A stretch of 7,323 nucleotides of DNA from Thermoplasmata archaeon. Lineage in GTDB: Archaea; Thermoplasmatota; SW-10-69-26. The notes below the pieces were generated by a model. That model saw only the letters and a program-made list of their open reading frames with translations. It had not been told where the DNA came from and made no database searches. Made by a program: the position numbers and the translations under genes. Numbering within the stretch: position 1 is the stretch's first letter; every line of letters begins with the position of its first letter. Below, one piece after another: positions 1-6,087 of this stretch. Where the stretch lies: positions 1 to 7,323 of the forward strand of contig PWVY01000333.1 of NCBI GenBank assembly GCA_003561665.1, given 5' to 3'.

Positions 1-174
1 CGCGTGAGCGGCGTTCTCCGGCGGATACGCCCGGGTTACCTCGTCGCTGGGGCCGACCGCCATGACGCGGTCGTCCTCGACCGCGACCGCGGCGTCTTGA
101 TACGTCACCACCGTCCCGTCCTCGACGGTCGCGACTTCCGCGGCGTCGTGGACGACCGCAGTGAGCGTGCTCAT
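1..174 (-). CDS. Amidohydrolase N-terminus, probably imidazolonepropionase (HutI)-like; cut by the left window edge
   Basis: Only the first 58 codons are present, open to position 1. The start is ATG at 174-172, preceded by the G-rich ribosome-site candidate GGGGGGA at 184-178. The translation begins MSTLTAVVHDAAEVATVEDG and contains VAVEDDRVMAVGPSDEV (about residues 33-49) and YPPENA. This is the small beta-sandwich that opens metal-dependent amidohydrolases, where a phrase like 'ditto-ED-G-R-I-x-A-V-G' is typical. The VVHDAAEV and YPPENA phrases recall archaeal imidazolonepropionases, which hydrolyse imidazolone-5-propionate in histidine breakdown. The metal-binding HxH motif lies outside the window, so the exact substrate is inferred. 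The gene starts 26 bases after the RidA-like gene on the same strand, so the two are probably co-transcribed. GC content is about 71% by hand count, against about 62% in lines sampled from the next genes, which hints at a different origin. Confidence 0.72.
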   Translation of the reverse strand, partial: MSTLTAVVHDAAEVATVEDGTVVTYQDAAVAVEDDRVMAVGPSDEVTRAYPPENAAHA

Positions 175-200
175 CGGTCCCCCCACGCGCCTTCTGGGAC

Positions 201-614
201 TCAACCGTTGCCCTCGAGGGCTGCCACGGCCTTGACTTCCACAACGGCCTCGGGGTGGAAAAGCTCGCAGACCTCCACCAACGCCATCGCCGGGTACTCT
301 TTTCCCAGCACGTCTCGCCACGCCTCCCCAAGCTCAGGCAAGGAGGCTCGATACGCATCGATGTCCGTCACGTACACCGTCATGTCCACGAGGCTGCTCG
401 GGCTCGAACCGGCCTCCTCAAGCACCGTGCGGATGTTCGAGAGGGCCTTCTTGAACTGAGCAACCAAACCCCCCTCCACCACGTCCAACCCTTCTCCTTC
501 AACGGGATCAGCCCCGATCTGGCCCGCGACGAACAGCAATCCTCCTGCTTGGACGCCATGGCTGTATCCCACCGGGTCGCCTAAGGAGGCCGGGTTCACG
601 CGTTGCGTGGTCAC
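201..614 (-). CDS. RidA/YjgF/UK114-family protein lacking the catalytic arginine
   Basis: The protein has 137 residues, the usual size for this trimeric chorismate-mutase-like fold. Family landmarks are VAGQIG (29-34), the central helix with N60-I-R-T-V-L, VYVTDID (80-86) and the C-terminal strand VVEVKAVAAL. True RidA hydrolyses reactive enamines/imines such as 2-aminoacrylate using an Arg in a P-A-R-x-x-V-E-V segment. Here that segment reads PAMALVEV (108-115), so Met110 occupies the Arg position, as in Rid subgroups with no demonstrated deaminase activity. The chosen GTG start (614-612) overlaps the upstream SDR stop TGA (613-611), indicating translational coupling. A second GTG at 617-615 is equally possible and sits better relative to GGGGGA at 631-626. 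Grouping with an SDR and an amidohydrolase suggests a part in breakdown of a nitrogen-containing compound. The family call is firm and the activity is unknown. Confidence 0.88.
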   Translation of the reverse strand: MTTQRVNPASLGDPVGYSHGVQAGGLLFVAGQIGADPVEGEGLDVVEGGLVAQFKKALSNIRTVLEEAGSSPSSLVDMTVYVTDIDAYRASLPELGEAWRDVLGKEYPAMALVEVCELFHPEAVVEVKAVAALEGNG

Positions 615-1387
615 CACTGCACTTGTCCCCCATCGATCGTGAGGGCTTGCCCGTTGACGCCTCGTGCCTCCTCTTGGCACAAATAGGCCACTTGCGCTGC
701 AACCTCTTCGGGCGTGATCAAGCGCTTTTGAGGGCTCATGGATTCCAACCGTTCACGGGCCTCCTCTTGGCTCAGGTCCGTGGTTTCGGCGATCTGCTCG
801 ACGTTCCCGTCCGTCATGGGCGTATCCACGTACCCCGGGCACACCGCGTTCGACGTGATCCCTTTCGTCGCGAACTCCTGAGCGATGCTTCGGGTCAACC
901 CAAGCATGCCATGCTTGGATACGGCGTATGCAGTCGTGTACGAGGCGCCGACCTTGCCCGCAACGCTGGCAACGTTCACGATGCGCCCCCACGAATCCTC
1001 CAACATGCTAGGCAAGGCCGCTTGCGTGCAATGGAACGCGCCTAAGAGGTTCACCCTCCAGAAGAACTCCATATTTTCTCCGGTGGTTTTCAAGAACGGG
1101 ATCCCCTGCGCCACGCCAGCGTTGTTCACCAGAACGCTGGGTGCCGATAGCTCCTCATCGATGCGATCATACGCGCTTTTGATCGTTCCCGGTTCGGTGA
1201 CATCCAGCGGTGCCGCGAGGGCTTGAACCCCGTGATCGCGGCATGCTTTCGCGGTGCTCTCGAGTTCATCCTCGCTACGAGCGCTCACCGCCACATCGAA
1301 ACCGTCCTCCGCAAGGGTCAGGGCTGTTGCCTTCCCGATGCCTCGCCCGCCCCCGGTGATCCATGCTGTTCGCCCGTTGGAAGCCAT
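611..1387 (-). CDS. Short-chain dehydrogenase/reductase (FabG/hydroxyacyl dehydrogenase-like)
   Basis: This 258-residue classical SDR has a Rossmann fold and should oxidise or reduce an alcohol/ketone with NAD(P)(H) in the cytoplasm. Visible motifs are the dinucleotide loop TGGGRGIG (11-18), LDV (61-63), NNAG (88-91), the structural Asn113 (VNLLG), and the catalytic set Ser141, Tyr154 and Lys158 (YAVSK). PG at 184-185 and the C-terminal IDGGQVQW complete the family pattern. Arg37 after the second strand (SAR) favours NADP(H). The stretch SPQKRLITPEEVA followed by ARGVNGQALTIDGG resembles 3-hydroxybutyrate or 3-hydroxyacyl-CoA dehydrogenases and beta-ketoacyl-ACP reductases, but substrate cannot be fixed from sequence. 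It is the first gene of a three-gene minus-strand operon whose stop overlaps the RidA-like start. The ATG start is favoured by standard SDR spacing to the glycine motif and by a weak TATA-like element near -27. Confidence 0.93.
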   Translation of the reverse strand: MASNGRTAWITGGGRGIGKATALTLAEDGFDVAVSARSEDELESTAKACRDHGVQALAAPLDVTEPGTIKSAYDRIDEELSAPSVLVNNAGVAQGIPFLKTTGENMEFFWRVNLLGAFHCTQAALPSMLEDSWGRIVNVASVAGKVGASYTTAYAVSKHGMLGLTRSIAQEFATKGITSNAVCPGYVDTPMTDGNVEQIAETTDLSQEEARERLESMSPQKRLITPEEVAAQVAYLCQEEARGVNGQALTIDGGQVQW

Positions 1388-1410
1388 GTTCTGTCAAGGA
1401 GGAAGCAAGC

Positions 1411-1417
1411 CAAAAGC
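1411..1417 (-). promoter_or_regulatory. Weak TATA-like element for the SDR-RidA-amidohydrolase operon
   Basis: On the minus strand the sequence GCTTTTG is centred about 27 bases before the SDR ATG, the distance expected for an archaeal TATA box serving a leaderless transcript. The match is poor because of the G bases. No ribosome-binding site lies before this ATG; the leader instead reads TCCTCCTT, which is the anti-SD rather than the SD sequence. This fits a leaderless first gene. The call rests on position more than on sequence. Confidence 0.25.
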
Positions 1418-1457
1418 CTGGCGGGTGGTTTGATCCCCTTCTCGGTGGTGACGGACT

Positions 1458-1472
1458 CCGGTCCTCGACCGG
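1458..1472. repeat. Perfect inverted repeat upstream of the PKD-protein promoter
   Basis: CCGGTC, a three-base spacer CTC, then GACCGG forms a perfect 6-bp inverted repeat. It lies in the divergent intergenic region just upstream of the TATA-like AATTTAAGA at 1476-1484. It could be a dimeric regulator site or a factor-B recognition neighbourhood for the plus-strand gene. It could also be chance in GC-rich DNA. Confidence 0.4.
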
Positions 1473-1475
1473 GGG

Positions 1476-1484
1476 AATTTAAGA
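1476..1484 (+). promoter_or_regulatory. TATA-like box and short leader for the PKD-domain membrane protein
   Basis: AATTTAAGA is the only AT-rich block in the 134-base divergent region. An archaeal TATA box centred here predicts transcription starting near 1505. That leaves a leader of about 16 bases containing AGGTGG at 1510-1515, six bases before the TTG start at 1522. The element is inferred from its composition and its distance to the gene. Confidence 0.45.
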
Positions 1485-1521
1485 CGAAGGGGACCATCCC
1501 GGCCGCAACAGGTGGCCTCCG

Positions 1522-3294
1522 TTGTCTAAGGATTCGTCCGCTGAGGACCTCGATGAGGAAATCGCCCAGCTTGAGGAGGAACTCGCCGAACTCGAAGGAA
1601 GCGATGACTCCAAGGAAGAGAAGCAGCGGTCCTTGAAGGATCGTGTTCCTTTCCTGGGGTCCTCGAAGTCGGAAGAGGAAGACGGGGAACAGGAAGGCGA
1701 CGAGGAGGACACGGACAGCGCAGATCAAGAGGAAGGCGATGGGGGAGCCGTGAGTCGCATTATGGGCCGTTTCAAGGGGGGGAAGGATGACCAAGAGGAA
1801 ACGGTCGAGGGTGGCGAAGAGGAGCAGAGTGACGATGAAGAGTCCTACGTTGGTGGATCAGAGGACCCTCTAGCCCAGGAGGATCCACCCCCCGAAGCAC
1901 CCCAAGACGAAGAGCCGACCGAGGAAGAAGAACCGCCAGCCCTCGAAGAAGAGCCCATGGAAGCACGGGAAGAGGACACCGCGCCACCGGTCGAACCCTC
2001 GGCTGCTTCGAAGAGAGAAAGCGACCGCTGGGTCAAAACGCCAGACGGGTGGAAACGGCGAGAAGCCATCGAAGAACCGCTAACGGCAGAGGACGACGAG
2101 GAGGACGATACGGGAGGGGCCCGGGCTCTCCTCTCCCGGTTCAAAAAAGGCGAGGACGAACCCGACGGCGAACCTCCCGAGGATGCAGAGGACGCCTCGC
2201 CCCCTGAGGAGCCTGAAGACGATGAGGACGAGGAGAAGCGACGACCCATTCTCCTGGCGGGTGGGATCCTGCTTGCTCTCCTGCTCATCGCCGCGATCGG
2301 AGCTGCCGCGATTTGGCTCATGGGCGGGGGCGAAGCCCTGCAAGCTCAACTTTCCAGCGACGCGTTCGAACAAGACGGCATCCTCATCACAGCGACCGGG
2401 GCCCCCATCGTGTTCGACGCAAGCCAAAGCACAGGCAACGTGGAAGCGTACGCGTGGGACTTCGGAGACGGCTCCACCACGACGACGGAAGACGCTACAA
2501 CCACGCACACCTACCAGGAACGTGGAAAGTACACCGTCACCATCACCCTCGAAGGGACCCGAGCAAGCGACCAAACCACGCGGGACGTGCGCGTCGTTGA
2601 CGCGCCCGAGGCTACTCCCGAGATCCTTCTTGAGGGGACACCCGTGGCTGAACCTGGAACGGTCGGGAACAACGTGTTCCTTGGTGACCGCGTAACGCTC
2701 GATGCGACATCCAGCACGACCGATGAAGACCAAGAGATCACCACGTACGAATGGGATGTGACCGGGGATGGATCTCCCGACGCGACCGGGGCCGAGACGA
2801 CGACCACGTTCGACGAACCGGGAGCGTGGGAGGTCCAACTGACCGTCACGGACGACATCGGCCATACCGATACGGCCACCGCGGTCGTGCATGTGGGTGA
2901 TGTTCACGTTTTCCAGAACGAGACCATGCCCGCTCCATCCCCGGGCGATGAGGACCAAGCACAAACCCACGAAACAAGCATCGACCTCGCCCGGCTGGGC
3001 GCTCAACCCGTCCAGATCGAAGCCGTGCTCACGTACGGAACGGGTAACGGGGACAACGGCCTCATCGAGCCTAGCCTGGAAGCAGACCTGGACCTAAGAG
3101 CGATAAGCCCCGATGGGACAACGTACGAGGCTGAAGGCGAAGACGCAGGTGGCGAAGAAACGTTGACCCTCTCAAGCGATGAGATCGATAGCCTTGGTGC
3201 ATGGGCCTGGGAGGTCACCCGGGACACAGAAAGCGGATTAACCGGGGCGGTCAGCGAGGTGGAGTACACGCTCGTTGTGCACGTGCGCTATTAG
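1522..3294 (+). CDS. Signal-anchored surface protein: acidic cytoplasmic arm, one TM helix, two PKD domains, C-terminal beta domain
   Basis: This 590-residue protein has clear architecture but no named function. Residues 1-238 are extremely rich in Glu/Asp and Pro and probably disordered. They begin with a short amphipathic helix or coiled coil (8-26) and contain scattered basic-hydrophobic islands. One transmembrane helix spans 242-267, preceded by KRR, so the acidic arm should be cytoplasmic and the rest outside. PKD domain 1 is about 293-358, with WDFGDG at 312-317 and a Y/V-rich final strand. PKD domain 2 is about 383-458, with WDVTGDG at 411-417. Residues 459-590 contain LEADLDLRAISPDG and a closing strand YTLVVHV, resembling PPC/proprotein-convertase P-type beta sandwiches. 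PKD domains usually serve adhesion or surface binding. The start is TTG at 1522: an in-frame TAA lies at 1480-1482, no ATG or GTG comes between, and AGGTGG sits six bases upstream. The gene heads the plus-strand block. Confidence 0.88.
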   Translation: MSKDSSAEDLDEEIAQLEEELAELEGSDDSKEEKQRSLKDRVPFLGSSKSEEEDGEQEGDEEDTDSADQEEGDGGAVSRIMGRFKGGKDDQEETVEGGEEEQSDDEESYVGGSEDPLAQEDPPPEAPQDEEPTEEEEPPALEEEPMEAREEDTAPPVEPSAASKRESDRWVKTPDGWKRREAIEEPLTAEDDEEDDTGGARALLSRFKKGEDEPDGEPPEDAEDASPPEEPEDDEDEEKRRPILLAGGILLALLLIAAIGAAAIWLMGGGEALQAQLSSDAFEQDGILITATGAPIVFDASQSTGNVEAYAWDFGDGSTTTTEDATTTHTYQERGKYTVTITLEGTRASDQTTRDVRVVDAPEATPEILLEGTPVAEPGTVGNNVFLGDRVTLDATSSTTDEDQEITTYEWDVTGDGSPDATGAETTTTFDEPGAWEVQLTVTDDIGHTDTATAVVHVGDVHVFQNETMPAPSPGDEDQAQTHETSIDLARLGAQPVQIEAVLTYGTGNGDNGLIEPSLEADLDLRAISPDGTTYEAEGEDAGGEETLTLSSDEIDSLGAWAWEVTRDTESGLTGAVSEVEYTLVVHVRY

Positions 3295-3354
3295 GCTCGC
3301 GTCCATCGGTCCGACGGGGTGACCTTCTTGTGCAGGGAACCCGTGGCGGCGGCG

Positions 3355-4686
3355 ATGAGCGGTGAGCGATCATGGTCCGATGTGTGGACCCACCCGTTGT
3401 TGGGCCTTGGTCTCTTGTTCCTAGGTCTTGGGTTGGGGACGTGGGTACCAGGCCTCGTCTCGGGCGTTCAGGACGCGGTCGAGGTCGGTATCGAGGTCTT
3501 GATCGATATCGCGCCGTACGTGATCTTGCTCACCATCCTCCCCGCGTTGTTGGATTTGTTCGACACGGCGGGGGGGCGCGCTCCCGCCGTCGTGATCGGT
3601 TTGTTTGCGGCTTCGAGCATCATCGCTGGCCTGTTCGGCCTCATCGTATCCGGCCTGGTGTTCCGCTTGCCCTTGGCGGGTGGCGAGGGAGGGTTCGTGG
3701 GTGCTGTGGGGGAGAACTTGAGCCAGATCGGTCTTAGCCCTCCCATCTTGGCTGTTTTGTGGGCGTTCGGGGGGGCTATTTTGCTTCATAGCTTCATCGT
3801 GCTTGACCGGCGCTCCACGGATGAGGGGGTGGTTGGAGCGGTGACGGGCCCGCTGGGGTACGTGGCGGGGAACACCAAGCGCGTGTTTCGTGTCGTGTTC
3901 GAGAAGGGCGTTGAGGGGTTGGGGGGCCTCTTGGAGTATGCGTTGCCTGTGATCTTGTTCTCGGTGGGCACGTTCGTTCCTGTAAGCGTTGAGAACGTGA
4001 CGGCCGAGGCGGGGGCGGCGAACATCGAGTTCAACGCGCTCGTTTGGTACTTGTTGACGGCGGCGTTGATCGCGGTCGTGACGCTCGTGTTCCTTGGCTT
4101 GGTGGGGGCGTTGGCTCTTCGGTTGACGAACCGGTCGGCGAAGAAGGCCTTCAAGGAGTACGTGGCGCCGGTGTACTTGTTCGCGTGGTCGTCGGCTTCG
4201 AGCGCTGCAACGATCCCTATCAACTTGGAGATGGCGGACAAGGGGCTTGATGCGCGGGAGGGTACGCGTGGGTTCGTTATCCCGTTGGGTGCGACGGTGA
4301 ACTTGGATGGTACGTTGATCGCGACGATGCTCATCACGCCGGTTGTCGCTGAGGCGGTGGGCGTCTCGTTGACGTTTGGTCAGTTGGCGGCCACGTTGGT
4401 GCCGTTGTTGTTCTTGACGGTGGGTGCTCCGGGGCTTCCCGCGGGGATGAGCATCTTGGCGCCGCCGGTGCTGGCGGCGGTGTTGGCGTTGCAGGGTGCA
4501 ACGGCGGATGCGTTCGTGGCGGTGTGGTTCGCGTTCAGCTTGGGCATCACGGATCAATTCCGGACGGCGGTGAACAGCGTGAACAACGGGTTTTTGACGT
4601 TGATCGCGGAGCGGATCTTGTACGGTCCTGCCCCGACGGTCGCGTTGGAGGAGATCGGCGCCGTCTCGGATCCTCAACAGGCGTGA
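3355..4686 (+). CDS. DAACS (SLC1-type) dicarboxylate/acidic amino acid:cation symporter
   Basis: A 443-residue polytopic membrane transporter, a typical length for the archaeal GltPh family. It should import aspartate, glutamate or a C4-dicarboxylate using Na+ or H+. The diagnostic C-terminal half is intact: HP1 serine-rich loop SSASSAATIP (279-288), TM7 motif GATVNLDGT (312-320), HP2 tip VGAPGLPAG (356-364), and TM8 with D400, R403, T404, N407. Arg403 corresponds to GltPh Arg397, which binds the substrate side-chain carboxylate, so an acidic substrate is likely. The Na1 ligand GltPh Asp405 is Asn411 here, as in DctA transporters, and the NMDGT Met is Leu; ion coupling may therefore differ. 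I chose ATG 3355; in-frame GTGs at 3319 and 3343 are alternatives, adding 12 or 4 residues. Leucine is coded largely by TTG, unlike in genes further right. The acetyltransferase gene follows after 36 bases. Confidence 0.92.
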   Translation: MSGERSWSDVWTHPLLGLGLLFLGLGLGTWVPGLVSGVQDAVEVGIEVLIDIAPYVILLTILPALLDLFDTAGGRAPAVVIGLFAASSIIAGLFGLIVSGLVFRLPLAGGEGGFVGAVGENLSQIGLSPPILAVLWAFGGAILLHSFIVLDRRSTDEGVVGAVTGPLGYVAGNTKRVFRVVFEKGVEGLGGLLEYALPVILFSVGTFVPVSVENVTAEAGAANIEFNALVWYLLTAALIAVVTLVFLGLVGALALRLTNRSAKKAFKEYVAPVYLFAWSSASSAATIPINLEMADKGLDAREGTRGFVIPLGATVNLDGTLIATMLITPVVAEAVGVSLTFGQLAATLVPLLFLTVGAPGLPAGMSILAPPVLAAVLALQGATADAFVAVWFAFSLGITDQFRTAVNSVNNGFLTLIAERILYGPAPTVALEEIGAVSDPQQA

Positions 4687-4722
4687 GGGCCCGGTAACGC
4701 TTTGGGATGAACGGGGCATCGT

Positions 4723-5208
4723 GTGCGCGTGAGCGTGACCGTTCGAGAGGCCCGGGAAGCGGACGTGGATGAGCTGTTGAATCTGTGGCGTGGGTTCGTG
4801 GAGTTCTTGTCCCCACGGGATCCTCGGTACGAGGCTCGAGAGGGAGCCTACGAGAAGTGGCGGAGTTCTTTCTTGAACCGGATGGTGGATAGTGAGCACG
4901 CGACGGTCCTCGTGGCGGAGAAGGAGGGGTCCCTCGTGGGAGCCGTGGAGGCGCGCGTCACGGGAGGCCATCCGGTGTTCAAGGTGTCCAAGCATGGGCG
5001 CCTTTTCGGGCATTTCGTCATCGAGGAGGAGCGAGGCGGGGGCATCGGGGGCGCGTTGATCGAGCGCGCGGAGGAATGGTTCGAGAGCAAGGGGATCCCG
5101 TACTACAGGGTGAGTGTTCTCAGCTGGCTGCCTGAGGTCAAGGAGGCGTACAAGGCGGCAGGGATGGACCAGGTGGAGTGGGTGATGGAGAAGGAACTGG
5201 AGCCTTAA
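4723..5208 (+). CDS. GNAT-family N-acetyltransferase
   Basis: A 161-residue single-domain protein of the GCN5-related acetyltransferase fold, which moves an acetyl group from acetyl-CoA to an amine. The order of elements fits: N-terminal strand VTVREAREADVDELLNLW, a helical acceptor-side segment, strands TVLVAEKEGSLVGAVEARV (61-79), and strand HFVIEEE leading into the pyrophosphate-binding loop RGGGIGGAL (104-112, matching R/Q-x-x-G-x-G/A). A C-terminal strand-helix follows with YKAAGM (143-148), the usual late GNAT motif where F/Y-x-x-G-F/M is seen. The acceptor (protein, amino acid, antibiotic or small amine) cannot be read from sequence. The GTG at 4723 has GGGG six bases upstream (4713-4716); in-frame GTGs at 4729 and 4735 are alternatives. 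It shares the G-rich codon usage of the symporter and lies 36 bases after it, so they are probably co-transcribed. Confidence 0.88.
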   Translation: MRVSVTVREAREADVDELLNLWRGFVEFLSPRDPRYEAREGAYEKWRSSFLNRMVDSEHATVLVAEKEGSLVGAVEARVTGGHPVFKVSKHGRLFGHFVIEEERGGGIGGALIERAEEWFESKGIPYYRVSVLSWLPEVKEAYKAAGMDQVEWVMEKELEP

Positions 5209-5237
5209 GCCCCTACATGTCCCATCGGACCAAACGC

Positions 5238-5247
5238 TTTGCTTAAA
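5238..5247 (+). promoter_or_regulatory. TATA-like box for the second SDR gene
   Basis: TTTGCTTAAA lies about 18-27 bases before the ATG at 5265 in a 56-base gap that is otherwise GC-rich. No ribosome-binding site is seen before the ATG, so a leaderless or near-leaderless transcript typical of archaeal first genes is inferred. Confidence 0.45.
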
Positions 5248-5259
5248 CCTCCGGTTAAG
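5242..5259. repeat. Near-perfect inverted repeat over the TATA-like box of the second SDR gene
   Basis: CTTAAACC, spacer TCC, then GGTTAAG pair as an inverted repeat with one extra A in the left arm. The left arm overlaps the TATA-like box and the right arm ends five bases before the start codon. A dimeric repressor bound here would block transcription initiation, so this is a candidate operator. The role is inferred from position. Confidence 0.45.
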
Positions 5260-5264
5260 ACGGT

Positions 5265-6044
5265 ATGCCTGGTAGGCTGCGTGACCGTGTGGCCCTCGTG
5301 ACGGGTGCAGATTCGGGGATCGGAGAGGCCACAGCAATCCGGTTCGCTGAGGAAGGTGCAGACGTGGCGATCACGTACCATACGGATGAGGAGGGGGCTC
5401 ACGAGTCGAGGGAGGCGGTCGTGAAACATGGCCAAAGAGCGCTCGTGGCATCGTTGGACCAGCGTAACCCCGAAGAGGTACGTGAGGTCTTCAGGCATGT
5501 CCAAGATGAACTTGGCGTTCCCACGATCCTCGTCAACAACGCGGGCATCGACCTATCGGGCGTTCCGGTGAAGGATATGGAGGATGACACCTGGGACAAC
5601 GCCATCCGAACGAACCTCTATGGGCCCTTCTACTGCTGTCGGGAGTTCCTACGAACCCTGGACGGCGTTGATGCACGGGGGGACATCATCAACATCACTA
5701 GCATCCACGACGAGGTGCCCCTGGCAGGCGCAGCGGCCTACGGTGCGAGCAAGGGAGGGCTTCGGAATTTGACAAGGACCCTCGCGCTTGAGGTCGCAGA
5801 AGAGAACATTCACGCGAACAACATCGCGCCCGGGATGGTGTTGACGCCCTTCAACAAGGAAGCCAAAGAAGACCCAGAGGTCCGAGAAGAGAAGGAGGCG
5901 AACATCCCCGTGAAACGAGCTGCACAACCGCACGAGATTGCATCCGCAGCCGTGTTCCTCGCTAGCTCGGACGCGGACTACGTACACGGCGAGACCCTCA
6001 CCGTCGACGGAGCTCTTCGGCACTACCAAGCACAAGGAGCCTGA
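5265..6044 (+). CDS. Short-chain dehydrogenase/reductase (glucose-1-dehydrogenase/FabG-like)
   Basis: A 259-residue classical SDR, distinct from the one at 611-1387. Motifs are TGADSGIG (13-20), NNAG (91-94), Asn117 (TNLYG), and catalytic Ser146, Tyr159 and Lys163 (YGASK). PG at 189-190 and a C-terminal HGETLTVDGA complete the pattern. The second strand ends in ITYHTDEEG, without a clear acidic NAD-selecting residue. The run from NNIAPGMVLTPFN to VFLASSDADYVHGETL is close to glucose 1-dehydrogenases and related sugar or polyol SDRs that use NAD(P)+. A ketoacyl reductase-type role is also possible. The ATG at 5265 gives the short N-terminus usual for the family and fits the TATA-like box upstream. 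It is transcribed away from a private promoter, and EgtB follows after 74 bases with its own promoter candidate. Confidence 0.93.
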   Translation: MPGRLRDRVALVTGADSGIGEATAIRFAEEGADVAITYHTDEEGAHESREAVVKHGQRALVASLDQRNPEEVREVFRHVQDELGVPTILVNNAGIDLSGVPVKDMEDDTWDNAIRTNLYGPFYCCREFLRTLDGVDARGDIINITSIHDEVPLAGAAAYGASKGGLRNLTRTLALEVAEENIHANNIAPGMVLTPFNKEAKEDPEVREEKEANIPVKRAAQPHEIASAAVFLASSDADYVHGETLTVDGALRHYQAQGA

Positions 6045-6087
6045 CGAGGATACCCAAAGTGGCCCCCCGTGAAGGCTCCAAACCAAG

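Noticed and set aside
1396..1402. Strong plus-strand Shine-Dalgarno-like AAGGAGG in the divergent region
   Set aside because: No start codon with a lasting open frame follows at a useful distance. On the transcribed minus strand it reads as anti-SD, so it does not serve the SDR gene.
1223..1794. Plus- and minus-strand open frames crossing the divergent intergenic region
   Set aside because: They overlap the starts of the SDR and PKD genes, lack plausible starts or family features, and cover the promoter elements.
2080..3006. A 308-codon minus-strand open frame opposite the PKD gene
   Set aside because: It lies wholly inside a gene with clear TM and PKD signatures, shows no domain or ribosome site, and its composition is that of an antisense shadow.
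4687..4722. GGGCCC palindrome and possible terminator between the symporter and GNAT genes
   Set aside because: The stem is too short, no T-run follows, and the spacing suggests co-transcription.
172..5230. Recurring CATCGGTCC / CATCGGACC words near 172, 3304 and 5223
   Set aside because: They are only nine bases long, one includes a start codon, and flanking sequence is not shared, so they are probably chance in GC-rich DNA.
3421..5337. A 638-codon open frame on the minus strand opposite the symporter and GNAT genes
   Set aside because: It is antisense to two well-supported genes. Its translation is Arg/His/Gln-rich with no recognisable domain, and long stop-free shadows are expected opposite GC-rich genes with strong third-position bias.
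611..6044. The two SDR genes as a duplicated pair
   Set aside because: They share only family motifs; the sequences between motifs and the best-matching subfamilies differ, so recent duplication is not supported.
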